64,000 nucleotides of DNA from Hordeum vulgare subsp. vulgare. Taxonomy: Eukaryota > Streptophyta > Magnoliopsida > Poales > Poaceae. Numbering within the stretch: position 1 is the first letter of the stretch; each line of letters starts with the position of its first letter. The stretch is taken from positions 339,000,638 to 339,064,637 of the forward strand of contig NC_058521.1 of assembly GCF_904849725.1 (NCBI RefSeq), in the 5' to 3' direction. The notes under the pieces are model-generated. The model made no database searches. It saw nothing but the letters and a program-made list of their open reading frames with translations, and was not told where the DNA came from. The translations under genes were made by a program, and so were the position numbers. This document shows, in pieces, positions 23,152 through 34,097 of this stretch.

Positions 23152-24201
23152 GTGTTCTTGAGATGACATGATCTTGATGTATCACGGGCTTTGTTAACAT
23201 AGTTGGATCATATGGTGTTTGTCCCTTCCCATCTTGTTGTGATGAATTGAATCTTTTCCTTTGAGATATCGTTACGTTGGATTGAATATTTTAGTTTGAG
23301 AACACTTGACGTATGTATTGCATGCGGATACCCATAGTGACAATAGGTTTTTTTTAATTCAGTTGATATATGTTATGGCATCAACTTGCGGATTCCTGTG
23401 ACCTTCAGGATCTATGCATACGGGTTGATTGCACGTTTTCATACTACGTTCTCCGACAGAAATCTTGGGGTACTCTTTGAAGTTCTTTGTGTTGGATTGA
23501 GTATGAAGAATCTAAAATTGTTTGACGCATGTCGTATAATTAGCCCACTAATACTTGATGTGACATTGGAGTATCTAGGTGACATTAGGGATGATTAATA
23601 TGTATCAAGGGTGTTATTCTAGTATGAACTCTAGAGTTGTTTGTGACACCTATAGGAATATCAAATAAGATTTATCAAAAAGAATAACTTTGAGGCGGTT
23701 CACTGCCTATAATAATTTTATCTTATGTTCTTGGCTACTTATGAACTTTGGAGTGATTCTTCGTTGCACGTTGAGGGTTGATCATGTGATTCTACTATGT
23801 TAGCATTGTTGAGAGATTGCACTACTGAAAGTATGAACCTAAGGCCTTATTTCTAAGCATTTATACAACATATTTCTTGTTTTTCTACACTTGCGACCTT
23901 GCTGTTTTACGTTTCCATAATACAAAAACCTATATCTACTATCCATACTACAGTTCTATCACCATCTCTTCGGCGAACTTGTGCACCTATACAATTTGCC
24001 ATTGTATTGGGTGTGTTGGGGACACAAGAGATTTCTTGTATTTAATTGTAGGGTTATTTGACACAGACCATGTTCATCCTACACCTCCCAGGTATTGATA
24101 AACCTTAGGTCATCAACTTGAGGGAAATTTGATGTTGTCCTACAAAACTCTACGCTTGGAGGCCCATAGTCTACAAGAATAAAGTTGTGTAGTAGACATC
24201 A
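22548..24201 (+). repeat. 5' LTR of a plus-strand gypsy element (element C)
   Basis: Starts TGATACGTCTCC and ends GACATCA, about 1.65 kb. It interrupts the minus-strand pol just upstream of its protease. CCTAC (22543-22547) is the left target-site candidate; the partner is not in the window. The tip is a hairpin: 8-base arms TGATACGT and ACGTATCA around CTCCA. A (TC)n run lies at 23126-23151. No 3' LTR of this element is visible because later insertions occupy its interior. Confidence 0.75.
23126..23151. repeat. (TC)n microsatellite inside the LTR
   Basis: Thirteen TC units in the middle of the gypsy LTR at 22548-24201. Confidence 0.9.
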
Positions 24202-24209
24202 AGCTCTTT

Positions 24210-24227
24210 TCGCGTTGTTGCCTGGGA
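24210..24227 (+). other. Decayed primer-binding site of element C
   Basis: The stretch ending GTTGCCTGGGA aligns with the right half of the tRNA-Asp PBS (GTTGCCGGGGA); the left half is mutated. It lies nine bases after the LTR end. Confidence 0.6.
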
Positions 24228-24323
24228 GGTGAGTGCTTGAAGGTATATATTTATATCTTGCAATTAAATCTTTTAGTTTCTTGTTTTTCACTAGTTTGGT
24301 TTTTGAAAAGAAAACTACAAAAA

Positions 24324-24702
24324 ATGGAATTTAGGTTGCCTCATTTGCTTCATCTTTATAATGTCTTTCGTGAAAATATTGGTTCGGGAAATTGTGCTCA
24401 ATTGCTACAGGAAGAATTTATGAAAATACTTAATGTGAAATCCTTGAATGATTAGCACGATAGCAATATTGTTGGTATGAATTCTTTGAATATTCATAAT
24501 GCAAACGATATGCAAAGCCACAAGCTTGTGGATGTTAGGTTTAATGAGATGCTATATTTAGTCCCCCAAGTTTTGATGAGCAAATTTATTATGATGAAAT
24601 AATCCCTCCTATCTATGATGATTATTATGATGACATTTATTCTATAAATAATAAGGATAACTATGAAACTGCTCATCATGATTTTAATTTTCACATGGAT
24701 TA
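24324..24702 (+). pseudogene. Start of gag-like leader ORF of element C (decayed, interrupted)
   Basis: ATG at 24324 opens a frame (MEFRLPHLLHLYNVFREN) that I recognise as the leader ORF found downstream of the PBS in a common Triticeae gypsy family. It stops at 24453, with recognisable wording (NSLNIHNANDMQSHKL) continuing past the stop. It is then cut at 24702 by the next insertion. No function is known to me for this leader. Recognition is from memory of the family. Confidence 0.5.
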
Positions 24703-25294
24703 TGTCGTGGGAATGACCGTGACAATAGTACCTAGGGTTATGAACAAAGGGGCGAAGTCTAACTAGGCACGGCGATTACACTCAGATGTATGAGTTCAGG
24801 CCCCACTCGAAAGTGGTAATAGCCCTACGTCTCGAGCCCTGAGGCTGATGTTTCCTTATGGGGTATGAAAGAGTACAAGGTGCTAAACCCTTGAGCTAGA
24901 GCCCGAGAGTGGCTTATATAGTACATGCCACGACCGGCCGAGCTTCACTACAAGGTGAGTTGATGCTAATAAATAGGGAAGTTACTAGAAACGACACCTA
25001 TAGCTCTTGGTGTTACTGGTAACATGGGTCTTCCCTGCACTTCATGTGATGGATTAAGTCATTATCCGTTGCAGCCTCTTCGGTGCCTTCACCTTGCTAT
25101 GGTCCGAGTGCCAGGATGCATCCGACTGATACAAGGCGATCCGAGTGACTCGGGGTAGGCCGAATGACGGTATGTTGTACCAAGTGAGGTAGAGGATACA
25201 CTGGTGACTTTAAGGACACTAATGTCCGTAAGGGGTCCTAGGTGGGCCTAGGCAAGCAGGTCCGTAGGCCTACCCCTAATGTACAACCCCATCA
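24703..25294 (+). repeat. Probable 5' LTR of gypsy element D
   Basis: Begins TGTCGTGGG and has a plausible end CCCCATCA at 25294, before TAGCCCCCGAATCAG. The left edge is firm because it interrupts the leader ORF of element C. The right edge is a guess, since no primer-binding site was identified and no second LTR copy lies in the window. Confidence 0.45.
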
Positions 25295-26061
25295 GTAGCC
25301 CCCGAATCAGTTGAGGTTTTGCAGACCGAATGAGTGACTTCCTTAGAGGTTTGTGGTGTTTTGGAGATGCTTTGGTCATAGCTCGGAGCTGCATCATTCG
25401 GACCCTCGGCAAATCTCCACGGATTCAAGAGTGACGAATTCCGACTGCTTGGTCATATAGGTATGCCTGTAGTCGGTAGCGATCGACTATATTTCGGGAG
25501 ATAGATTCCATGAGTTGGGTGAACAAAAGCTCTGAACTCTGCATGCACAATCAAAGAGTTGGGACGGATCCCCACTTGCATTGAGGCAGGGACGATCAGG
25601 TCGTCCTCACTGGTTTCCCGAATTATCGGGGTCTCGTGGGGGGACGAGAGAAAAGAACATTTGGCTCACCTCATCACACGCCGTGGATATGGAATCCATT
25701 CGGGATATGACGTGGGACAGTTTTTTCACAGCTTTTGAATTGAGGGAGTGCACGTGGGCGGTGGTTTCCGCGGAGACGCAGGTAGTGGAAGTAGACGGGT
25801 GATTCCCGATTTCCGCGCATGTGATGTCACTGTCATGCTACACTGTGTGCCATCCTCGGGATACTTGAGATCTTCCATGGGTCGGCGATGTACTCGATGG
25901 GGTATCTCCCCGTTGGGTATTTAAGGCGCAAGGTGGAAGGGAGAGGAGACCATGCCTTAGAATCAGGTCCTTTCCATCTCCACGTCCTCCTCTTGCCACC
26001 AAAGCCAAGAACCGCCGGCTACCCCCCACGATTCCCAGCCCTAACTTCTCCACCACCCGGC
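25295..26061 (+). other. Untranslated leader of gypsy element D
   Basis: About 770 bases between the probable LTR and the gag ATG. I see no protein-like frame. The last 150 bases are C-rich, as in other Triticeae gypsy leaders. Confidence 0.4.
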
Positions 26062-26219
26062 ATGGTGAAGGGAGCGACGGGAAAGGCTGAGCGGGACAAG
26101 AAAGGGTCGCGTGGATCTTCTTCGAGCGCCGGAGCGCTGCCGCAAGGATGGATGGAGGGCGCTTGGATGTCGTCCTGAGTCTCACAGGGGCGACCATTGG
26201 AGCTGGAGGGTGAAGGCTT
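26062..26219 (+). pseudogene. gag of element D, N-terminal part
   Basis: ATG at 26062 opens MVKGATGKAERDKKGSRG, then SSSSAGALPQGWMEGAWM, with a stop at 26176. The frame wording continues past the stop up to 26219, where the CACTA transposon begins, and resumes at 34098. This basic and Ser-rich start is usual for the gag of this gypsy group. The stop lies before the interruption, so decay is independent of it. Confidence 0.65.
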
Positions 26220-26248
26220 AACTACAAGAAATATGCTCATACATGACG
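26220..26248 (+). repeat. Left terminal inverted repeat of the CACTA element
   Basis: Matches the reverse complement of 34066-34094 with a handful of mismatches, including the first base. Subterminal repeats follow to about 26430. Confidence 0.8.
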
Positions 26249-26972
26249 TTCTTTAAGATGTCGTTGATGAATTCATCATAAATCTATGACGATTTCATCC
26301 GAGATTGTCGTAATTCATTTGAGGGGATCAAATCTACATATAAATTAGGACGATGTGAGTCAAAAACGTCGTAACCGCATAAGATGAGATCGTCATAACT
26401 TTTCTGACGATTATAAAAATGTCGTAACATGTTCTAACTATGTTGACATGTCACTCGTGGGTCCATTCCATCCCACCTCATCCTAGTTTGTGAAGCAACC
26501 TGCTATTCTGTCATTCCAAAAATTCTCGAAAAAATCTCATAAATACTTTGGATCATATATTCCTCAAGTATGTGAAAACCCTTCCTTCCATAGTTCCAAA
26601 TAATTCAGCAATATTCATTTTTCTATTCTGTTCAGAATATCACTTTGTGAAGGAAGTGCTATTTCTATTTCTTTGATTACCCTCATATTTTTTGGGCACT
26701 TTTTTCTATCCAAATAATTATCTCATGAAATTTTTGCAGTGCCTTAATGTGCCCAAAACTCATTTTGGGCATTCGGAAAATGAAAAACGAAATTTTCGTG
26801 CCAAGAAAATGAAAGCTCCATTTAAAAACATTGTTTGTCATTCTAACATGCACCCCTGTATATAATAAGACATCACTTCTTTGAAATTTTCACGTGAAAT
26901 TATAAAAATAAAAAATACAATTCATACGTTTTATTCTCATTGGTGGAATTAGTTGTCATACGAATCGATGAC

Positions 26973-27020
26973 ATGGCATCCATCCATCCACCCATCCATC
27001 CATCCATCTCACATCCATCT
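26973..27020. repeat. (CATC)n microsatellite in the CACTA element
   Basis: Imperfect CATC units, ending in TCTATCTATAG, just before the C-rich glutaredoxin-like fragment. Confidence 0.8.
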
Positions 27021-27189
27021 ATCTATAGAAAAAAAGGAAAAAAGAAAAGGGAAACCCCCACCCGCAGCCCAACTACCCAAACCCTAAGTCAGATCTCATC
27101 GAACCCTCATCCTCCCCATCCCCCTCGTCTCGCCGCCACCACCTCCTCCCCATCCCCCTCCTCTCGCCCGCATCTTCCACCGCATCCGC

Positions 27190-27700
27190 GTGGGCGCCTC
27201 TGCCCTCCGCGCGCTCCGCACCCTCCAGGGTCCAGGCGCCACCACCCGCCTTCGAGGCCGACCACCACGTCCTGCTCTACTACTCCACCCTCGACGTCAT
27301 CTGGGGCACCTACGAGGACTGCCGCGCCGCGCGCGCCATCCTGCGGGCGCTCCGCGCCTCTGTCGACGAGTGCGACCTTGCCTTGATCGCCTGCTACCTC
27401 GAGGAGCTCACGACGCTCCTCCCGCGTGCCCGCTGGATCACGCTCCCGTAGGTCTTCATCGGGGGCCGCCACCTCAGCAGTGCCGAGGAGCTCCGTCACT
27501 TGCATGAGTCGGGCGAGCTCTGACGTGTCGTGGCCGGCGCCACGTCCCTCACTGCCTGCGGCCGGTGCGGCGGCGAGCGGTGCGTCCTGTGCGGCAGATG
27601 CGACAGGCGCCACGAGCGATACAGCCTCAAGTCGACGATGGGTTCTGCACCTGCACAGGCCGCAACGAGAACGGCCTCGTCCGGTCCACATCAACGGGTA
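27190..27700 (+). pseudogene. Glutaredoxin-like gene fragment captured by the CACTA element
   Basis: The frame running from about 27193 reads HHVLLYYSTLDVIWGTYEDC, then a region ending VFIGGRHLSSAEELRHLHES, then a Cys-pair zinc-type tail (CGRCGGERCVLCGRC). This is the layout of the plant glutaredoxin-domain family resembling Arabidopsis At5g39865: glutaredoxin fold, GG-R-x-L segment, C-terminal CxxC motifs. Two in-frame stops (27449-27451, 27521-27523) and a frameshift near 27635, after which NENGLVR continues in another frame, make it a pseudogene. GC content is far higher than in its surroundings and no intron is visible. Normal members are thought to act in thiol redox control; this copy cannot. 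Confidence 0.8.
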
Positions 27701-28268
27701 GTACCAGTACCACTTACTTACTCTTTGCAAGCTATGCTCACAACTTTTAAATCTGAATCTGAGTTCGTTCGGTTACGTGACCCAAGTAAATGATTCATAC
27801 TAGGATTTTTTGTCTCTTTATCATCTTGTAAATAAGTGAAAGATTATTGTAGGCATCTGAATGTTCCACCTGAAAAAAAATGGAAGAGAAATTTCAGTTG
27901 ATATAAATAAATTAGCATATGCATTGCAACATGAATGTGATGAGAGACCGAAAACTGTAGGTGCATGAAGGATGCATTTGCCACGCTCTCCTAAAAATGC
28001 CATGTGCTTCCTTGAAGTTTCCTCCACATGCAAAATAAATAGTAGTACAATGATATGGATGCAGATATAATCTGCACGTACAGTGTACACACGGTGTGTC
28101 CTGCTCGTGCATCAGCTGTAGATCACTACATGAGAGTACATATTGTTACTGGACATCATGTCATGTGTGCAAGTGCAACCGATCTGGAACTCTATGGATG
28201 GAGACACACCCTAGCTTTATCATCTTGTAAATAAATAAATTGACTGAAACTGTCATTTTTCGTAACAG

Positions 28269-28343
28269 TCTGTTATCAAGAAGAAGTATGGGGTGGATGC
28301 CACCAATGTCGAAGATGAAGGTGGTTTTGCTCCTAACATTCAG
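28269..28343 (+). pseudogene. Single enolase exon captured by the CACTA element
   Basis: Twenty-five codons read [13 protein letters not shown], then [12 protein letters not shown], bounded by AG on the left and GT on the right, so the exon came with its splice sites. [10 protein letters not shown] is a hallmark of plant enolase (2-phosphoglycerate to phosphoenolpyruvate in glycolysis) and includes the Glu that acts as catalytic acid/base. The Gly normally found before DEGG is Glu here. Neighbouring enolase exons were not convincingly found, though AAAATAAGGAG near 28550 resembles the start of the next one. A fragment, not a gene. Confidence 0.85.
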
Positions 28344-28402
28344 GTATTCCCCTGTTCTTATAGATTTGGGATGAGATTCTTATGTCTTGGTGTTTTGATG
28401 TA

Positions 28403-28465
28403 CTCCCTCCGTCCCAAAATAATTACAATTTTATATTAGAGCTAGTATAAAGTTCAGAGTGAACA
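28403..28465. repeat. Stowaway-type MITE remnant
   Basis: Starts CTCCCTCCGTCCCAAAATAA after a TA, the standard Stowaway (Tc1/mariner MITE) terminus of grasses. The matching opposite end (GGACGGAGGGAG) was not found nearby, so this is a truncated copy. Confidence 0.7.
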
Positions 28466-30102
28466 TGCCACAGATATGTGAAATAGTTTTATGGTATGTC
28501 TTTGTCTGTTTTGACATATTGAGTGTTTCTCTTCATCTATGGCAGAACCAAAAATAAGGAGCCGCCTTCAGTGGACCTTTCACGGAGTAAATCACGGCAT
28601 CAAGAGGCTTCGCAAGGCACATATTCTGTTTTGTCCATCTATTCACAACGAACATGATCAATCTTAGATGATGAGCTTCATTATCACACTCGGGTATGCT
28701 GCTTTCACAATCCCCTCATGTGCCTCACAATGAATTTTTTTTATCCCCACACCCTTCTAACAGAACATAACACATCTAAAATATCTACCTACAAAATTGT
28801 TATACTAAGCAAGCCAAATTTGAGTAATCATAGTAGAGTCGACCTCTGAGTATTTAATTTTCTGTTATTTGTTTAATCCTATTGTAACGCATGGCCGCGA
28901 TTTGAGTAATCAGGCAAACACAAAACCATGCATTGTGAGCTGATAAAATAAAGTAGGATGTCCATATGTCCACAAGTGAATTGTAGACCACCAATCCTTT
29001 TGAATTGTGAGCTGATCTATCATATGGGTTGTTTGCTATCGCTCACTAATGATTATGTTGATGTTCTTGACTGGAATGGATGTAAATAGAGTGCCATATA
29101 GGATATCTGTTAAATCACTGGCCCAGTTAGTTTTTTTTCTAGTACATGCACCATGAAGGCAAGTTTGATGCTAGACTAGACGTCTCTGATGTGCATGTTT
29201 ACTGCCATGTCTCTTTGTACTTGTATGTTGAATCTAGCAGTAACATGTGAACAACATTCGCACTGGTGTATGTGTTTACATATAAGGAGTTAAGTACATG
29301 TTTGCTACAATAGGGCAGAGTAGATGTATCACCATTGGTTTCATTATGGATTTGGGTTAAGATTCTAGCACGAACCATTCTTTGAGATGGTTTTTGCATT
29401 CAACTTGTCCATACATATCTTAGCACTGAACTGAATTTTGTTTGGATAGTGGTATTTGGGATGGCATGAGGTATCTGATGCTTGGTCTGCTTTCATGGCC
29501 TTGTTTCTCGTTAGATTGGCAAACATCGAGAAGGAAATGGGTTTTGCGACACTGGCTGCTCTCATACAAGGTCTAGTAAGTAGCACATTCTGTCATGGAT
29601 GTTGTATAGTTGTCTTGTCTTAAATAAATAGAAACTCCTACACCATTTTTTGTTTGCTGTGAGAAGTGATGATATCATATCCATACCACGTTTCTGCACT
29701 TACTGTGATGATCAATTGCTTTTTTCGTTGGATTATATGGACCTGAGGATACTTTCCCCAAATTATCGACTATGACTATACAATGCGCAAATGTAATCCC
29801 ATCAGGATTCCAAGCCAGAAATCTGATCCATCTTTTATGTTTTATTACTATTGTCTTCTGGTTAATATTTTGAGTGCTAGTCAGGTTTCCTTTCTCCAAT
29901 CTGGCTAAAGAATTACCCCAGTTGACACCATAAATCAACTCAGCATCAAGCTCTACCTAATCAATAATGCTCTTTGGTAGTCCCTTTTTCATGTTTCCAT
30001 TTGATTCGATCTAAAACTTCTGATGGTAATAAATTAGAGTCTCTGGTGCACTTATTGATAGCGTAATTTAGTGATGTATGTTGCCGAAAGGATTTTTTGG
30101 GC

Positions 30103-30289
30103 TAATATTCTTACACCCTGGTTTGCACTTGGTTATCACAGTAATGTAGCTTGTTTTGTATTATCTTACATGTCTGCTAATTATTGTGTCATTGACTCCT
30201 GCTTGTGTCAGTGCTTAAATTCCTCCAGTAAAGCGAAAATACCATAAAGATATTGAGTCTGCTAGTCTGCATTTCCTTTGTCCAGAATT
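30103..30289 (+). repeat. Internal duplication, copy 1
   Basis: About 187 bases closely matching 32721-32911 in the same orientation, from CTTACACCCTGGTTTGCAC to TCCAGAATT. It ends about 160 bases before the thioredoxin exon. Origin unknown; no protein match. Confidence 0.8.
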
Positions 30290-30446
30290 AGTTTAATCAA
30301 TCAATGGAATCCTTCTCAGCCTAACCTACTTCATATGAGATTGACCGTTTAAGGAATGGATACTTTTTCAGTTTCAATTGTTGCATACATACATGAACTT
30401 GCACTTGCCATATGAACCTTGCCATCCTTCTTTTTTCAAAATACAG

Positions 30447-30615
30447 GAAGACTGGGTGCTATGCAGGGTGTTCTACAAGAGCAGAACAACAGGTGGTGAT
30501 TGACTTCACTGCATCATGGTGCGGACCATGCCGCATTATGGCTCCAGTTTTCGCTGATCTCGCCAAGAAGTTCCCAAATGTTGTTTTCCTCAAGGTCGAC
30601 GTTGATGACCTGAAG
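30447..30615 (+). pseudogene. Thioredoxin h exon captured by the CACTA element
   Basis: Bounded by ACAG on the left and GTATC on the right. The frame reads [20 protein letters not shown], then [20 protein letters not shown], with the redox-active WCGPC at 30517-30531. Thioredoxin h proteins reduce disulfides in the cytosol; this matches the exon that ends at the DVDxLK intron position in grass genes. The catalytic exon is uninterrupted. The first codons (30447-30488) look diverged and no flanking thioredoxin exons were found, so it is a captured fragment. It could be spliced into a chimeric transcript, but no start or downstream exon supports that. Confidence 0.85.
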
Positions 30616-33280
30616 GTATCATCGATATTCACCTATTTCTGTTGAAATTTCTGAGATATTTGAGTTCTTTAGTTTCTTAAATAAACCAATGAAAGCTGCC
30701 AACGACTAAAACTGACATGAAGAAAATAAATCAGTTTTATCTTAAAATTGATATTGTATCTTTGTTGTTGCTCCTTTGGTAACTACTATGTTAAGTTTTT
30801 GTGCTGTGGTTAATGGCGCTGGAATTTAATACCGTAGGGCTTATAGTCATGGGATCGCTGAACTATATGTACCTGCTGCTTATGTACCTGCTGCTTAAAG
30901 GGCTTTAGAGAAATCCTTTTGTATCTCCGTATATATATGATCAAAATATGCTTGCAAGGGGCTAGTGAGTCCTTGCTAGTATTTCTCAGACTAGGATAAG
31001 TCTCATCTGGTCTCAGTCTCACGCATATGTACCAATTCCTACTGCATATGTACCTCATTTTAATTCCTACTTCATATTTACCAATTCGTTTCTAAATCTG
31101 ATCTCAGTCTCACGCATGATTTATTCCAGCAATACAAGTATGGATTCTGCTAAGGACAACATCTATCTTTGTTTTTCAGCCTCAGGCATGAATATTTTTC
31201 TATCTTTGCCTTATAGGATCGGTTAACTTGTTGGTCATTTAGATTTGAGTACTTTGAAGGCTTTAATGTTCATCTTTTTCTTTGTTGACACCAAAACTAA
31301 TTCCTTGTTAAGAATTTTTGCCTTCCTTAGTGAAGGATACTGGTCACCAGCTTGGCATCGTATGCCCTATAGTATTATTGAGATTATGAAGTTTATTTAT
31401 TTACAGTGTACTGTTCTCCTATCTTCACGAGATTGGAGAAAAACTATCATAAATCGGAGGCAGGTCGTTGCTTGGCAAAGAACTCGTACATGTTGTAAGA
31501 AAATCAGGGGAGGATCCAGCCATTCATGTGAAAATAACTTCATATTTTGGTTTCTATAAATGTGTACACTGTCGAACAAACATTTTAATTATAATGTAAT
31601 GCATCTGTAGATAACTTACTCATGTAGCTATTTGTCGCTTGCTTGCATTCAGGAACTAATTTGATTTCTTGTACTGGACGGTCATGTAATCACCTCTACT
31701 GTAGAAAGTATTGTGTTTGTTTGCATTCACAAAATGGTTGGATGTTTTGCTAGCATGTACTAGATGGTCATGTATTTGTGAATATATGCCTGCAAGTCTT
31801 GTCTTTGTTTTACGCAAGCAAATTGTCGATGCTCCGCTCTCTCCTGCCGCCTAGTTTCTACCTATATATCCTGGTTCGGTCATGAATAACTTATGCATGT
31901 GGTGTAGGGAGCATGGTAGAGTGGCTAGTATATTTAGCTGACCTTGTCACTTTATTCTTTAGAGCTATGAATGATGTACACGCCACTGTTTTGCTGTGGC
32001 CGAAAATTCCTCCTCTCTGAATAAATGAAATGAATCCCCTTTTCCCGTCTCGTCTTTGTAGGTGCAGCGTCCAGAGGAGGTGGAGCAGCGGGCCAACATC
32101 CATCTTCACCTCCCACCTAGCGGTTGGACCGCCCCTTGCAGCGAACATGGTGAGCCCAACTACCCCCTGATCTGAATATCACCTGCACTTTCTACGTTTC
32201 GATTGAAGTCTGGTTCAATTTGTATGTTTGTTTACTTTAGTTCACCTGCACCTTCTGTTCTCCTGTTCTGTACTTTAGTTGCCTTTGGCATTAACTACAG
32301 AGTTGGCAATGCAATGCTCTAATTGGCAGTCGAAATGGTAGATCAACTTTAGGACTTAATAAACCATACTAAACAAATTTATCGCAATATGTGGATTCTT
32401 ATAGTGATTTGTAGCTGTTGGACATGATTAAGGATAGCTCGAGCATTAATTTTTTACGAGCATTAATTTACGCTCTGAATGTGTGCCACCCAAAATAAAG
32501 TTCCTTCACAAATAATTCAACCATGACATAATTGTGTCGGTTCACTGTTTTCCTAAGATACATTTTAAGAAGAAAGTTTATTTTTCAGTTCGCTGTTTTA
32601 GAATGTATGTGTGAGTTTGTTGTTTTAGAATTTGTAGGTGTCAGATCGCTGTTTTTCTAAGATCAAGGCTCACGGTAATCTTCTTGTTAAAATGTATTTT
32701 TCTAAGATCAAAGCTCATGGTAATGTTCTTACACCCTGGTTTGCACCTGGTTATCACAGTAATGTGGAGTAGCTTGTTTTGTATTATCTTACATGTCCGC
32801 TAATTATTGTATCATTTACTCCTGCTTTTGTCAGTGCTTACATTCCTCCAGTAAAGCGAATATACCAAAAAGATATTGAGTTTGCTTGTCTGCATTTTCT
32901 TTATCCAGAATTTCCTGGAACAATCTTAGATAGTTTGAAGTTTAATTTTCTGTTTTTGTGACCTGTTTAGGTTGGACTAATTATACTCCAGAATTTATAT
33001 CTCAGGATTTTTAACATCATCTTCAGGAACATAGTGGCAGCTCTCTTCATACTTATAGATTTGCTACCATCTGTATTATAATGCTTTTTTATTTGAAACC
33101 ATAATTTTGTTGTTGTTGGAGTGCTTCAAAGGATACATGCCAGGCAATGGACGAATGAGCAGACCATCCTCGAGCAGAGACTGCTCTCAACAACATCCTT
33201 CCATGTGTGGACGCGAGTACAACCAACCAAACCATAGAAGCAAGTGCTCCTCTTGATTTGCTTCTAGCCTTATGCTGGAA
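30616..33280. other. CACTA interior, no clear gene
   Basis: AT-rich with no recognised protein. At about 32062-32150 a GC-rich stretch ends CAGCGAACATG followed by GTGAGC, like a first exon whose ATG sits at a splice donor. It may be another captured piece, of unknown gene. The second copy of the duplication is at 32721-32911. Confidence 0.35.
32721..32911 (+). repeat. Internal duplication, copy 2
   Basis: Matches 30103-30289 with scattered substitutions and small indels, for example an extra GGAG. Same orientation, about 2.6 kb apart, both inside the CACTA element. Confidence 0.8.
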
Positions 33281-33284
33281 GCAA

Positions 33285-33426
33285 GTGAAACTTTGTTTGT
33301 AGTAGTGTCAGTTTACTAGTTTATCAGCCATGTTGGTGTTGGTGCTAGAAGTGTAGTGAAACTTTGTTTGTAGTAGTGTCAGTTTACTAATTTATCAGCC
33401 ATGTTGGTGTTGGTGCCAAAAGTGTG
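33285..33426 (+). repeat. Two tandem 71-bp units
   Basis: 33285-33355 and 33356-33426 both begin GTGAAACTTTGTTTGTAGTA and differ at only a few bases. They lie in the right part of the CACTA element. Confidence 0.85.
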
Positions 33427-34065
33427 TATTTTGATTGTGCAAACCTGGGAGATGTATTATGTGATGTTATATGATGGATGATTTTAATTCGACTTGGAGT
33501 TTTCTTGATTTGAATATGAAATAGTGCTGCATTCAATATTGGACAAATAATTGGTTGAAAAGGCCCAATAAATAGAAATGAAACCAAGTTCTGGAAAAAA
33601 ATCTTGAATTCAAAAATGAAAAAGGCTAAAACTGAAACTGGATCAAATGTATTTGGGCATGAAAAGGCCAGGGCCCAAATTAGAATGATAAAAAAAATTC
33701 GAAAAAATACTAAAGTGGCTGTAAATAGGCCAAGGCCCAAAAAGAAGCCCAATAAGAAAAGCCCCAAAAAATAAAACGAGCCCATGTGATCAATTGAAAT
33801 GGGTTGGGCTGATTTCAACCTTGACGTTTTGATTTCGTCGTAATATTGCCACGTAGGACTGCCACGTAGGACTGGGTTGGATTGCCAACGACGATTTAGT
33901 ATGTCGTAAAGGTTACGGCGATCCAAGAATCGACGTAAAGGTTACGCCGATTTTGATCAAAATGTCGCCGCTGTTCATTTGTGACGCTCCGTTTTCGACG
34001 TTTGGTTTTTGGTCGGGAGATCATCGTAAACTAAAAACCGTGACGATGTAGCGACGAAAATATAG

Positions 34066-34094
34066 CATCGTGTATTAGCATATTCCTTGTAGTG
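34066..34094 (-). repeat. Right terminal inverted repeat of the CACTA element
   Basis: Ends CTTGTAGTG at 34094; reverse complement starts CACTACAAG. Subterminal GACG/CGTC-type motifs run from about 33820. CTT target duplication at 34095-34097. Confidence 0.85.
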
Positions 34095-34097
34095 CTT

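Larger units (their letters stand above)
28346..30446. other. CACTA interior, AT-rich, no clear gene
   Basis: Intron-like, T-rich DNA between the enolase and thioredoxin exons. It holds a Stowaway MITE remnant (28403-28465) and the first copy of an internal duplication (30103-30289). Two splice-flanked stretches may be unrecognised exons; I cannot assign them. Confidence 0.4.
26220..34094. mobile_element. Non-autonomous CACTA DNA transposon carrying host-gene fragments
   Basis: Ends are inverted repeats: the left reads AACTACAAGAAATATGCT (26220 on) and the right, reverse-complemented, reads CACTACAAGGAATATGCT (34094 back); they stay alike for about 27 bases. The first base is mutated from C to A. 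A 3-bp target duplication CTT flanks it (26217-26219 and 34095-34097), as expected for CACTA elements, and removal rejoins the gag of element D. Both ends carry many short GTCGTAA/GACGAT-type subterminal motifs. No TNP2-like transposase was seen in 7.9 kb. It holds glutaredoxin-like, enolase and thioredoxin fragments. Confidence 0.85.

Noticed and set aside
23100..23160. Possible regulatory GAGA element
   Set aside because: It is a simple (TC)n microsatellite inside an LTR with no nearby gene.
27107..27730. Minus-strand open stretch of 207 codons opposite the glutaredoxin-like fragment
   Set aside because: Shadow of the GC-rich plus-strand fragment, whose glutaredoxin wording is clear; the antisense product is Gly/Arg/Ala-rich noise.
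33387..33926. Minus-strand open stretch of 179 codons with Phe/Leu-rich hydrophobic runs
   Set aside because: It overlaps the tandem 71-bp units and subterminal repeats of the CACTA element; hydrophobicity comes from AT-rich composition.
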